Shown here: positions 17,301-24,413 of the stretch, one piece after another
How the letters are laid out: every line of letters starts with the position of its first letter
Position numbering within the stretch: position 1 is the first letter of the stretch
NCBI GenBank assembly: GCA_016934715.1
Contig: JAFGSI010000067.1
Location: 1 to 64,000, forward strand
Origin: Anaerolineales bacterium
Lineage (GTDB): Bacteria; Chloroflexota; Anaerolineae; Anaerolineales; Villigracilaceae
Direction: 5' to 3'
Length of the DNA: 64,000 nucleotides
The notes under the pieces: model-generated
The model's database searches: none
What the model saw: only the letters and a program-made list of their open reading frames with translations
What the model was told of the DNA's origin: nothing
Made by a program: the position numbers and the translations under genes

Positions 17301-17643
17301 CTCCACCCTGCTGATGTCCCTGGACGATGTCTCGCTGAGCGGGAGCCAGTTCCAGGCTGACGTTCCGGCGTATGCGCTGATCGGATGGCAGAAGGTCCTT
17401 GCCAAGGAAATCCCTCCTTCCGACCTGCTGGCGTATGCCCTTAAATTCATCCACGCGGCTTCGCTCGGGACCATCATCCGGGCGACGGGCAATGGCCTGA
17501 CCGAGCGCCTGTATGCGAACAGCATTTCGTACGCCTCGAATGCCTCCCAGATGAATATCACCACCAGCAACGAGGCCACCCATGCATTTCTGACCGACGC
17601 ACCCAAGCGGGTCGAAGAACACAACCTGAGCCTGACCACTTGA
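14338..17643 (+). CDS. DUF6519 protein with right-handed beta-helix region
   Basis: This 1101-residue protein starts at ATG 14338 behind AAAAGGAG. The N-terminal FSRLTFDPRKHYRGVLMQQGRVQLDSDWNEN is the signature of a family (DUF6519) repeatedly found at the end of eCIS baseplate clusters. About residues 460-890 hold successive units with Asn/Asp turns (IENLWISAS, VSNCWVRNRV, IHDNLLQGF, ILRNRIRGG, IRDNQIIECC), typical of NosD/pectate-lyase-like parallel beta-helices. The C-terminal 200 residues are helical. No signal peptide is present. It may form a fibre-like or plate-like outer part of the particle and could recognise surface glycans. No catalytic residues can be assigned. Confidence 0.8.
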   Translation: MKGDFSRLTFDPRKHYRGVLMQQGRVQLDSDWNENLESLLHRIETEAIDVIGACGVPIHEAAFGVVTDFATLSQEERDLLTELGLDALDPGDFYLTRGRAYLDGILVENDKTLPFSQQPAVLPQGGGAIDAEGIFLLYLDVWLRHLTALEDPAIREVALGGPDTTTRSQVVWQAVLEQVGEVGEPLTCADDLSPWPDPSTGMLRARTHPEDVPTDPCSVAPGAGYKRLENQLYRVEIHKGSGAAGGPTFKWSRDNGSVVVAVSQFAVDGATTKIRTTSLGRDDVLGLHENDWVEVLDDATELAGQPGTLVKITRIDPDNILTLSGSVTGYDLNGHPRVRRWDSEGETLVSIPAENDGYLKLEGGVEIKFTLGSFRTGDYWLIPARTVPGQFGEIEWPQQGTDPAARLPLGIQHHTCKLAVITAEMVGGVITITNVDDCRRQFPPLTELPAGGRCCCSVSVGEGGDYPDLQSALDARPEAIEAYRVCLLPGAHHPAAPVIVENQRSLIISGCGPQTMITGSPGEPVLKVHDSRQVRIENLWISASAREGAILFGSSREVAVSNCWVRNRVLAEDEGRLAELEEELEKFERLPAPVIVVDDCEEVEIHDNLLQGFPAIQADGQELTILRNRIRGGGIRVSPPSLLVRIEDNTILRGMGPGIQLGGGDKDINDYQAVRERTREEGRGADYRDATRGRNPLAALRFVTIAGNLIGSMHGSGILTEESVAGTGKLGDVEFLEIRDNQIIECCEVPDVLLSDHTRVGGGIALIGVFSTRIRDNFIAANGSGHTPACGIFVLDGSGVDILDNTVVENGGLENTPEPDSYQAGIAVQYVFGNALELGELQGGELGYPALRVCGNQVVCPAGQALTVTAMGDVLVEGNTLVSRATLHQPTDPLDFGEKAGCVHILDLGLPIWMQDIALLLTMLANRSTQLHFEGFQQLEQAEIGFPNGRLMFHDNQVVFRSALLEQVESLGELDDQWMSRAWEQAFLSTLLMSLDDVSLSGSQFQADVPAYALIGWQKVLAKEIPPSDLLAYALKFIHAASLGTIIRATGNGLTERLYANSISYASNASQMNITTSNEATHAFLTDAPKRVEEHNLSLTT

Positions 17644-17686
17644 AATGGTCGAGGACCGGAAGAAGGATGATAGGATTGGAGGCAGT

Positions 17687-18343
17687 ATGAAAACCAAGCA
17701 GAAATCTGTCGGTGGGATGCCTGCCGATCAAGTCGATCCGCAGCAGCTCCAGGAGGCGGCCGCGGGGATGCTGAGCAGGGCGGTGGGGGCCGGCGCACCG
17801 GCGCTGAAGACCTTCGCTGATCTGCAGCAGCGGCGGGCGACGCGCCTGAAGCAGTCGGCCAAGACGCTCAAGTCCAGGCTGGGCGCCGACCACCCGGCGG
17901 TCAAGGAGATCGAGGCCCTGGAGAAGTCGGCCAGCGGGATGAAGGCGCGGCTGGAGGCCCAGGCTGCCCGCATCAAGCGCTTGCCCTTGCTGCGCTCCCA
18001 TGAATGGGTCGTATTCGGGACTGTCCTTGACCAGCAGGCTAAGCCAGCCGCTGGACTGACCGTGCGGGTCTTCGACCGTGACCGCAAGTACGACGACCTG
18101 CTTGGCGAAACCGAGACCGACGCCGACGGCCAATTCGCGGTGGTCTACCACGAGCGCGATTTCATGGAAGTCGGCGAGAACCTGGCGGAGCTGTACGTCA
18201 TGGTCAGCGATTCGAGCGGGAAGACACTCTACTCGTCGAGAGACAACCTGCGCTATGAATCCGGCCGTTCGGAGTATTTTGCCATCCGGCTGGGAGAGAA
18301 ACCAGCCGCAACCCGGAAGAAGCGCACGGCCCCCAAGGGCTGA
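17687..18343 (+). CDS. Coiled-coil plus transthyretin-like/CarboxypepD_reg domain protein
   Basis: This 218-residue protein begins at ATG 17687 with GGAGG at 17678-17682. An in-frame ATG at 17645 next to the previous stop has no ribosome site. Residues 20-110 are strongly helical and rich in Ala/Leu/Lys (for example LQQRRATRLKQSAKTLKSRLG), suggesting a coiled coil. Residues 115-210 look like a prealbumin-like beta-sandwich: VVFGTVLDQQAKPAAGLTVRVFDRD, then GETETDADGQFAVVY and ELYVMVSDSSGKTLYSS. The tail is basic (ATRKKRTAPKG). It closes the eCIS operon and is followed by a terminator, so it is probably a particle component or adaptor. The exact role is unknown. Confidence 0.75.
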   Translation: MKTKQKSVGGMPADQVDPQQLQEAAAGMLSRAVGAGAPALKTFADLQQRRATRLKQSAKTLKSRLGADHPAVKEIEALEKSASGMKARLEAQAARIKRLPLLRSHEWVVFGTVLDQQAKPAAGLTVRVFDRDRKYDDLLGETETDADGQFAVVYHERDFMEVGENLAELYVMVSDSSGKTLYSSRDNLRYESGRSEYFAIRLGEKPAATRKKRTAPKG

Positions 18344-18376
18344 GGGGGAGAATCGCTTCCTTCGGTGGACCCACCG

Positions 18377-18410
18377 GAAAAGCGGGAGGCCGCGCGCCGT
18401 CCCGCTTTTC
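18377..18410 (+). terminator. Probable rho-independent terminator of the eCIS operon
   Basis: An 11-bp perfect inverted repeat (GAAAAGCGGGA with TCCCGCTTTTC) encloses a 12-base GC-rich loop. The run of T residues in the 3' arm and its position 34 bases after the last eCIS gene fit a transcription terminator for the plus-strand operon. Confidence 0.75.
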
Positions 18411-18588
18411 GATCGCTCCGGTCCCCGGGTTTCGGGAAAAACCATTCCCTGGGATGGTGGCAAAGGCGGGGCGGCTGGGCAACCCGGAGGACAAGTGGAT
18501 CTCAGCAGTTCTGCAGCCTGGCGCAGAAAGGCTGATCCGCTTCACAGTTCCTTGCTGCAGGCGCTGCGTCCAGAGTCTTCAGGGAATC

Positions 18589-18621
18589 AGAACGCCCACT
18601 CCGGGGAGGAGTGGGCGTTCT
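18589..18621. terminator. Perfect 14-bp hairpin between convergent genes
   Basis: AGAACGCCCACTCC and its exact complement at 18608-18621 flank a GGGGA loop. The hairpin lies 28 bases past the stop of the minus-strand regulator gene, between convergent operons. It has no T-tract on either side. It probably ends or stabilises transcripts from one or both directions. The stretch 18411-18588 between the two hairpins shows no coding signal. Confidence 0.6.
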
Positions 18622-18648
18622 GCCCGGGGCGGGGACGGCGGGGGCCGA

Positions 18649-21600
18649 TCAGGCCTGCCCGTCCCGATCGCGGAAGGATTGGGGCGATTCCCCGGTGATT
18701 TTTCTGAATACCCGGCTGAAATAGGCCTGGTCCTTGAATCCTACCTCACGGGCAATATTGCCGATGTTCTGGTTGGTATTGAGCAGAAGTGTTCTGGCCT
18801 GCAATACCCGGTAGCGATTGAGATAATCCCAGGGGGTCAGGCCCAGTTCACGGCTGAACACCCGGCTGAGGTAGTCTTCACTCACTCCGATCGCCGAGGC
18901 GATCTCCCAGCGCACAATGGCGTGGGCATAATTGGCATGCAGGAAGGCCAGCGCCCGTTTGACCAGTGCACTGGTCTGGGGGGGCAGCTCTTCGGTTCCC
19001 AAAAGGGCCCGAAAAATGGCCGACGCCGTTTCGCTCTCGCTGAAGAGCCCCTTGGATTGATAGGTGACATGGGCGTGGGATTCCAGGCGTTGCACGTCCT
19101 CCTGGCTGAGAGGTTTGTTGCTCAGGAAGATCACCGGCACCTGGCGCAGACGCGCCTCCTGGCGCATCCGGTCGAGCACGTCCATGCCGTCCAGCCCGGG
19201 CATCACGATGTCCAGCAGGACCAGCGCCGGCACTTCGGCCTGCATGGCGGCCAGGGCGGCTTCGCCGTTTTCGGCGGAGGTGATCGGCTGGTTGGGCAAG
19301 CCTTGTTCCACGATGGCGATGTGGTCGCGGCGTGCCTGGGGGTCATCATCCACGACCAGGATGCTTCCCGAGGTCTGGACCGGGCAGAGCGCCTCGATCA
19401 TGTCGAGCAGGTTTTGCCCGTCCGGGGATTTGACCAGGAATCCGGTCAGGCCCATCCCTGAGTCCGGGATGCCAGGCTCCGGGGCGCGGCTTTGTCCAAA
19501 GAGGATGAAAGGGGTCTGGGCGAGCCGCGGGTAGTGGCGCAGGCGGCGGATCAGTCCCCAATCCTCGGGTTGGGCGGTTGCGAGGTCCCAGGCCAGGGCG
19601 ACTGGCCGGGTATCCGCCAGGATCGATTCCAGATTGTCGCCCGCCCGCAGCAGGCGCGCTTCCAGGTTTTGGTTCAGGCACAGGTCACGGATCGCGGCAG
19701 CTGGTTCGCTGGAGGAGATGACCAGCAGCACCGGCTGGGTCTGGGGGGGGCCGATCGACTCCTTGTCCAGGGCAGGCAGGGGCAGGTGAACATGGAACGT
19801 GCTGCCTTTTCCGGTCTGGCTCTCGAGCGTCAGCGAGCCTCCATGCAGGGCGATCAGGTGACGGGTGATCGAGAGGCCCAGACCGATGCCTCCCGGGATG
19901 CGCCGGTCATCCTGGACGGTGATGAACGGCTCGAAGATGTGCTCCTGCTGGTCGGAGGGAATGCCAACGCCGGTGTCGCTGACCCACAGGTGCAACCTGG
20001 GCGGAGCGACTTCTGCGCCAAAGGTGATCTTGCCGTGCTGGGTGAATTTCCGGGCATTGCTGAGCAGGTTGAGCACGATCTGGCGTAGACGAACAGCATC
20101 GGCCCTGATCACGGGCAGGCGTTCGGGAAATTCGAGTTTCCATTCCACCGCCTGGGAAGCTGACTGGTCGGCCAGGCTGAAGAAGGCCTCTTCCAGCAAA
20201 GGACGGGGGTCGATCAGATCCAGGGCCAGGTCCAGTTCATCGATCTCGGCCCGCGAGAGGTCCAGCAGGTCGTTGATGACCCGCAGTTGGTGGGCCGCAT
20301 TCTGCTGGATGTGCTGCAGGTCACTGCCGAGCGGCTCCGGGATTCCTGCGGGGTAGGGGGATGGGTCGCGCAGGGCGTTCTGGGTGTATCCCAGGATGAT
20401 GTTCAGGGGGGTGCGGAGCTCATGGCTGACGTTGGCCAGCAGGCGGGTCTTGATGCGGTCGGCCTTTTCGGCGGTGATCCGCGCCTGTTGGATCTCCTGG
20501 AAGAGGTGGGCTCCCTGCAGCGCGCTGCTGAGATTGCTGCGCACCAGTTCGTAGACATCCCCTTCATGCGGGCCGATCTCGAACACCACATATCCGATCG
20601 ATCGATCCTGGAAGAACAGCGGTTCGACGACCAGACAATACTGCCGGTCCTCCCTGAAGCACTGCGCCGGGAGCAGCTGGCGGGCGCGGAAGCGTTGTCC
20701 AGCCGGCTCGAGCGTCACCCTTCCCTGTTCGCTATAGGCCATCACCAACCGGGCGTATTCCAGGGATTCGGTCGGGTTTTCGTACAGGACCAGGGAGGCG
20801 CTCGGGATTCCCAGGCGCGGCAGGCGTTCTACCAGCACATCCGTCAACAGGGGAATATCGAACGTGGTCAGGAGTGCCTCGGCGGTCCGGCGCAGGTTTT
20901 CCGCCTGGCGTTCCGCCTGCCACTGCCAGTAGGCATGCGCACGCTGCACGGCCTCGCTGATCACCACCCGGGCCTGGGCGAAAAGCGATTCGAAATGCCC
21001 CTGCCCGGCTTCCGGGATCCCCGGCAGGGTCAGGCGCCGCAGGGCGGAGATCGCCCCGTGCCAGAGGTTGACATCGCTGTTCTCGCGCATCGCCCGATCC
21101 AGGATATCTTCCAGCGTGGGCAGGAAGGCTCCTCCGGAAGGGTGCTGCAGGTCTGCCAGGAAGGCATCGAAGACGGGCGCGATCCATGCGCCGATCCGTT
21201 CTGCGCTGATCTGGCTGTCTGCGGCCATCTCGACCAGGCAGTCTGACCGGGCAGCCTGCAGGCGTGCAGGGAGCTGGTCCAGGGGGCCGTCTCCAGCCAG
21301 GCCTGAATCGAGCACCATTCTTGCGGCCAGATCGACCGCCGCCGATGGGCAGCCGCACGACTGGCGGATGATCAGCCTGGAGGGCAGGGTCAGCAGGGCT
21401 GGGACCGCCTCGCCTTTCCACAGGGCCAGGAGGAGTTCAAGCGCCTTGGCACCCTGATCGTAGAAAGGCAGGTCCACCGTGGTGAGCGGCGGCGTCGCCA
21501 GCCGTTCTTCGATCGAGTTGTTAAAACCGGTCACGGCAACATCGCCGGGGATCTTGAAGCCGCGTTCCTGGAGCGTCTTGAGCCCCCAGACTGCCAGCAG

Positions 21601-22323
21601 ATCGCTGACCGCTACGAGCGCCTGGAAGTCCAGGCCGGGACGCAGCCGGCGTTCATCGAGCAGGATCCGGATCGCCTCGGTGCCGGCCTCCCAGCGCAGC
21701 GGGCGGGTGACCAGTTCCGGGAGGAGAGGCAGGTTGTGGGCCTGGAGGGTATCCAGGTAGGCCCGATAGCGTTCCTGGGCGTAATAGTGTTCCTCGGGCC
21801 CCCGAATGAAGGCCAACCGCGTATAGCCATGGTCCTGGATGAGGTGCTCCAGCAGGGCCCGCATGCCATGATAGCTGTCCACTGAAACGGTCGGCGTCCC
21901 TTCCATGAACTGCGCCAGGCTGATCATGGGCAGGGTCTGGTAGCGCTGGTGGAAGAGGTTGATTTCGCTTGGGCCGAGAACACCCCCCAGGCTGGAGGCC
22001 CAGGTGACGAGCCCATCCAGGTACTCTTTCCCGGCCAGGTCGTAGATCACATTCCTCTGGGTCTCGAACGAGACCTGGCCACGCAGGCGTCCGCCGGGAA
22101 AGCAGATCAAATTGACGTTATTGCGATCGGCAGCATCGATCAAGCCAGGCCACAGGGCACGACTCGCGCCGGTATGAAGGCTGGCGAGCAAGAATCCAAA
22201 GACCGGCCGCTGGCTGCGGTCTTTCCGGGATCCGGCGCCGGCCCGGGTACGGCCTGCGGAATGGGCGTCCATGGTTCGGTTCACCTGTTTGGCAATCATA
22301 CCCGATTTTTTCCCGGTGGGCAT
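18649..22323 (-). CDS. Cytosolic sugar-sensing hybrid histidine kinase with AraC output domain
   Basis: This 1224-residue single-chain regulator starts at ATG 22323 behind a G-run (AAAGGGGGGG). In-frame starts further upstream run into the divergent promoter region. Residues of about 40-320 form a LacI/RbsB-like periplasmic-binding fold (PVFGFLLASLHTGASRALWPG, GDVAVTGFNNS, LIIRQSCGCP) without a helix-turn-helix. A GAF-like region follows, then a HisKA box with VSHELRTPL (His near 632) and an HATPase around 740-840 (N box NLLSNARKF, GLGLSITRHL). Next come a degenerate receiver (VISSSEP instead of the acidic pair), a good receiver (VVDDDP, LLDIVMPG near 1037) and a C-terminal AraC domain. No membrane segment is present. 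It is divergent from the pectin importer and probably activates it in response to an imported sugar. Confidence 0.9.
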   Translation of the reverse strand: MPTGKKSGMIAKQVNRTMDAHSAGRTRAGAGSRKDRSQRPVFGFLLASLHTGASRALWPGLIDAADRNNVNLICFPGGRLRGQVSFETQRNVIYDLAGKEYLDGLVTWASSLGGVLGPSEINLFHQRYQTLPMISLAQFMEGTPTVSVDSYHGMRALLEHLIQDHGYTRLAFIRGPEEHYYAQERYRAYLDTLQAHNLPLLPELVTRPLRWEAGTEAIRILLDERRLRPGLDFQALVAVSDLLAVWGLKTLQERGFKIPGDVAVTGFNNSIEERLATPPLTTVDLPFYDQGAKALELLLALWKGEAVPALLTLPSRLIIRQSCGCPSAAVDLAARMVLDSGLAGDGPLDQLPARLQAARSDCLVEMAADSQISAERIGAWIAPVFDAFLADLQHPSGGAFLPTLEDILDRAMRENSDVNLWHGAISALRRLTLPGIPEAGQGHFESLFAQARVVISEAVQRAHAYWQWQAERQAENLRRTAEALLTTFDIPLLTDVLVERLPRLGIPSASLVLYENPTESLEYARLVMAYSEQGRVTLEPAGQRFRARQLLPAQCFREDRQYCLVVEPLFFQDRSIGYVVFEIGPHEGDVYELVRSNLSSALQGAHLFQEIQQARITAEKADRIKTRLLANVSHELRTPLNIILGYTQNALRDPSPYPAGIPEPLGSDLQHIQQNAAHQLRVINDLLDLSRAEIDELDLALDLIDPRPLLEEAFFSLADQSASQAVEWKLEFPERLPVIRADAVRLRQIVLNLLSNARKFTQHGKITFGAEVAPPRLHLWVSDTGVGIPSDQQEHIFEPFITVQDDRRIPGGIGLGLSITRHLIALHGGSLTLESQTGKGSTFHVHLPLPALDKESIGPPQTQPVLLVISSSEPAAAIRDLCLNQNLEARLLRAGDNLESILADTRPVALAWDLATAQPEDWGLIRRLRHYPRLAQTPFILFGQSRAPEPGIPDSGMGLTGFLVKSPDGQNLLDMIEALCPVQTSGSILVVDDDPQARRDHIAIVEQGLPNQPITSAENGEAALAAMQAEVPALVLLDIVMPGLDGMDVLDRMRQEARLRQVPVIFLSNKPLSQEDVQRLESHAHVTYQSKGLFSESETASAIFRALLGTEELPPQTSALVKRALAFLHANYAHAIVRWEIASAIGVSEDYLSRVFSRELGLTPWDYLNRYRVLQARTLLLNTNQNIGNIAREVGFKDQAYFSRVFRKITGESPQSFRDRDGQA

Positions 22324-22400
22324 CCCCCCCCTTTGCAGGCGCGGTGGGCACAGAACGGTTTTGTCCAAGCACAGGCCGTCAAAATCCATGCGCCTGCATC

Positions 22401-22406
22401 TATAAT
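22401..22406 (+). promoter_or_regulatory. Possible -10 box of the ABC importer promoter
   Basis: A perfect TATAAT lies 41 bases before the first permease start, in the gap between divergent genes. No convincing -35 box is found at 16-18 bases upstream, which would suit a promoter that needs an activator such as the divergent AraC-type regulator. This is inference from position. Confidence 0.4.
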
Positions 22407-22446
22407 CAAACCACATCACCTCATTTGGAGAGAGGGCGCGAAGGGT

Positions 22447-23421
22447 ATGGATACTTCCCCAACTTCACCTCCGGCTTCAGCCGCAGCCCGCTGGAAATCT
22501 TTCGGTTCCCGGGAGCGCGAAAACCTGCGCAAGAGCCTGCGGAAATACCGCTGGTTGTACATCATGCTGATCCCACCACTGGCGTACTTCGTGGTCTTTC
22601 AATACGTCCCCTTGTGGAACGCCCAGATCGCATTCAAAGATTTCCGTCCCTTGCTGGGGGTCTGGGGGAGCCCATTTACAGGGTTCGATCACTTCATCAC
22701 GTTCTTCCATTCCTACTACTTCAGCGAGTTGATCAGCAATACGCTGATCTTCAGTTTCCTGAAACTCTTTGTGGGCATCCCCCTGGCAGTCATCCTGGCA
22801 CTGGCGCTCTACGAGACGATGTTCTTGCGTTTTCGGACGATCGTTCAAACGATCGCCTATCTGCCCCACTTTCTTTCCTGGGTGATCATGTTCGGTGTGC
22901 TGCTCATGCTGCTCTCGCCTGGGGAGGGCCTGATCAATGCGGTCATCAAAGCCAACGGGGGCAGGCCGATCGCCTTTCTGACCTCGCCTGAATGGTTCCG
23001 ATTCGTGGTGGTCGCTTCCGATATCTGGAAGGAGACCGGTTGGAGCACGATCATCTACCTGGCCGCCCTGATGGCCATCGATCCGACGCTCTATGAGGCG
23101 GCCGCGGTCGACGGGGCCTCCCGTTTTCACCGCATCTGGTACATCTCGCTGCCCGGGATCCTGCCAGTCGTGGCTGTGATTACGATGCTGCGCCTGGGGC
23201 ATATTTTGAACGCCGGGTTCAACCAGATCTTCATTCTGTACTCGCTGCCGGTCTACAGCGTGGGCGATATCATCGATACCTGGGTCTACCGGCAGGGCAT
23301 CCTCGAGTTCCAGTTCAGCCTGGCGACAGCCGTCGGGTTGTTCAAAGGCGTGATCGGCCTGATCCTGGTGGTCGTTTCCAACCGCCTGGCCAGGCGGATC
23401 GGTGGCGCGGGTCTGTACTGA
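22447..23421 (+). CDS. ABC importer permease, LplB-type
   Basis: This 324-residue integral membrane protein matches the LplB-type (CUT1) permeases of oligosaccharide importers. After a basic cytosolic N-terminus comes the family-typical first segment WLYIMLIPPLAYFVVFQYVPL, followed by WNAQIAFKDFRP. Six hydrophobic segments are visible. The cytosolic EAA loop reads EAAAVDGASRFHRIWYISLPGILP and contacts the ATPase. The start is ATG 22447; the reading frame is open further upstream but those codons lie in the divergent regulator. It is followed after 12 bases by the second permease. No ATPase gene is present here, as is common for CUT1 importers that share an MsmX-like subunit. Confidence 0.9.
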   Translation: MDTSPTSPPASAAARWKSFGSRERENLRKSLRKYRWLYIMLIPPLAYFVVFQYVPLWNAQIAFKDFRPLLGVWGSPFTGFDHFITFFHSYYFSELISNTLIFSFLKLFVGIPLAVILALALYETMFLRFRTIVQTIAYLPHFLSWVIMFGVLLMLLSPGEGLINAVIKANGGRPIAFLTSPEWFRFVVVASDIWKETGWSTIIYLAALMAIDPTLYEAAAVDGASRFHRIWYISLPGILPVVAVITMLRLGHILNAGFNQIFILYSLPVYSVGDIIDTWVYRQGILEFQFSLATAVGLFKGVIGLILVVVSNRLARRIGGAGLY

Positions 23422-23433
23422 GAAGGAGCAGGA

Positions 23434-24315
23434 ATGAGAATCCGTATCAAATCCTGGGACGATCTGGTCTTCCAAATCCTGGTCAATGGCTTCCTGCTCA
23501 CCGTTCTCCTGGTGGTGACGATCCCGATCTGGCGTGTGTTCATCATGTCGATCACGCCACTGGCATGGGCCGAGGGGACTTCCCTGGGCCTCTGGATCCC
23601 TCCCGGGGAGTGGTCCAATGAAGCCTATAAACAACTGTTCAATCATCCGGCCTTCCTGCAGGCGGCGACCAACAGCGTCATCATCACGGTGGGCGGGACG
23701 GCGATCAACCTGTTTCTAACCGTTCCCCTGGCCTACGCGCTCTCCAACGAGAATCTGCCTGGGCGCAAGTTCTTGGTCACCTTCATCTTGATTCCCTTCT
23801 TGTTCCATGCCGGTCTGATCCCCACCTATCTTGTCGTCCAGAAGCTGGGCCTGGTCGATAACCTTCTGGCGGTCATGTTGCCGGGGGCGGTCAGCGTGTA
23901 CAACACCCTGGTCATGAAGGGATTCTTTGAAGGCCTGCCCGAAGAGCTGAAAGAGGCCGCCCGCCTGGATGGGGCCAATGAGGTCCAGGTCCTCTGGCAC
24001 GTGATCCTGCCGCTTTCAAAACCGATCCTGCTTACGATCGGCTTGTTCTATGCGGTTTCGCACTGGAACGAGTTCTTCAATCCGATCCTCTACTTGAATC
24101 GTGCGGATCTGCAGCCCCTGCCGGTCCTGCTGCGGAACATTCTCCTGGCGGCGAACATCAACGAGTATCTCGATTACGATGCCTTCGCCCGCGCACCGAT
24201 CGCGGCCTTCAAGGCTGCCAGCGTATTCATCACCATGCTGCCGATGGTCATTGTCTACCCGTGGATCCAGCGTTACTTCACCAAGGGAACTCTTCTGGGG
24301 GCAGTCAAAGAGTAG
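23434..24315 (+). CDS. ABC importer permease, LplC-type
   Basis: This 293-residue protein is the partner permease. It shows the N-terminal segment FQILVNGFLLTVLLVVTIPIWRVFIMSI, the conserved YALSNENLPGRKF region before a membrane helix, and the EAA loop ELKEAARLDGANEVQVLWHVILPLSKPILLTIGLF. The C-terminus (FVMLPMVIVYPWIQRYFTKGTLLGAVKE-like pattern) is nearly invariant in this family. It starts at ATG 23434 behind GAAGGAG and lies 98 bases before the binding-protein gene. Together with its neighbours it should import pectin fragments, judging from the intracellular GH4, GH105 and GH28 enzymes encoded next. Confidence 0.9.
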   Translation: MRIRIKSWDDLVFQILVNGFLLTVLLVVTIPIWRVFIMSITPLAWAEGTSLGLWIPPGEWSNEAYKQLFNHPAFLQAATNSVIITVGGTAINLFLTVPLAYALSNENLPGRKFLVTFILIPFLFHAGLIPTYLVVQKLGLVDNLLAVMLPGAVSVYNTLVMKGFFEGLPEELKEAARLDGANEVQVLWHVILPLSKPILLTIGLFYAVSHWNEFFNPILYLNRADLQPLPVLLRNILLAANINEYLDYDAFARAPIAAFKAASVFITMLPMVIVYPWIQRYFTKGTLLGAVKE

Positions 24316-24413
24316 GAAATTGAAAGGAGGCTCCAAGATCAAGATCCAGCGCACCCGGCAAGTATTCGACGCAAAGCCAACTGAATTTCAATTTATGTCC
24401 AAGAGAGGTCAAA

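Noticed and set aside
3624-18343. Prophage or type VI secretion system interpretation
   Set aside because: There are no capsid, terminase, portal, lysis, TssJ/L/M or ClpV genes. DUF4157, CIS_tube and DUF6519 proteins with a PAAR-like tip fit an extracellular contractile injection system.
21949-22446. Upstream extension of the first ABC permease
   Set aside because: This part runs antisense to the start of the sensor-kinase gene and through the divergent promoter. The permease family begins at 22447.
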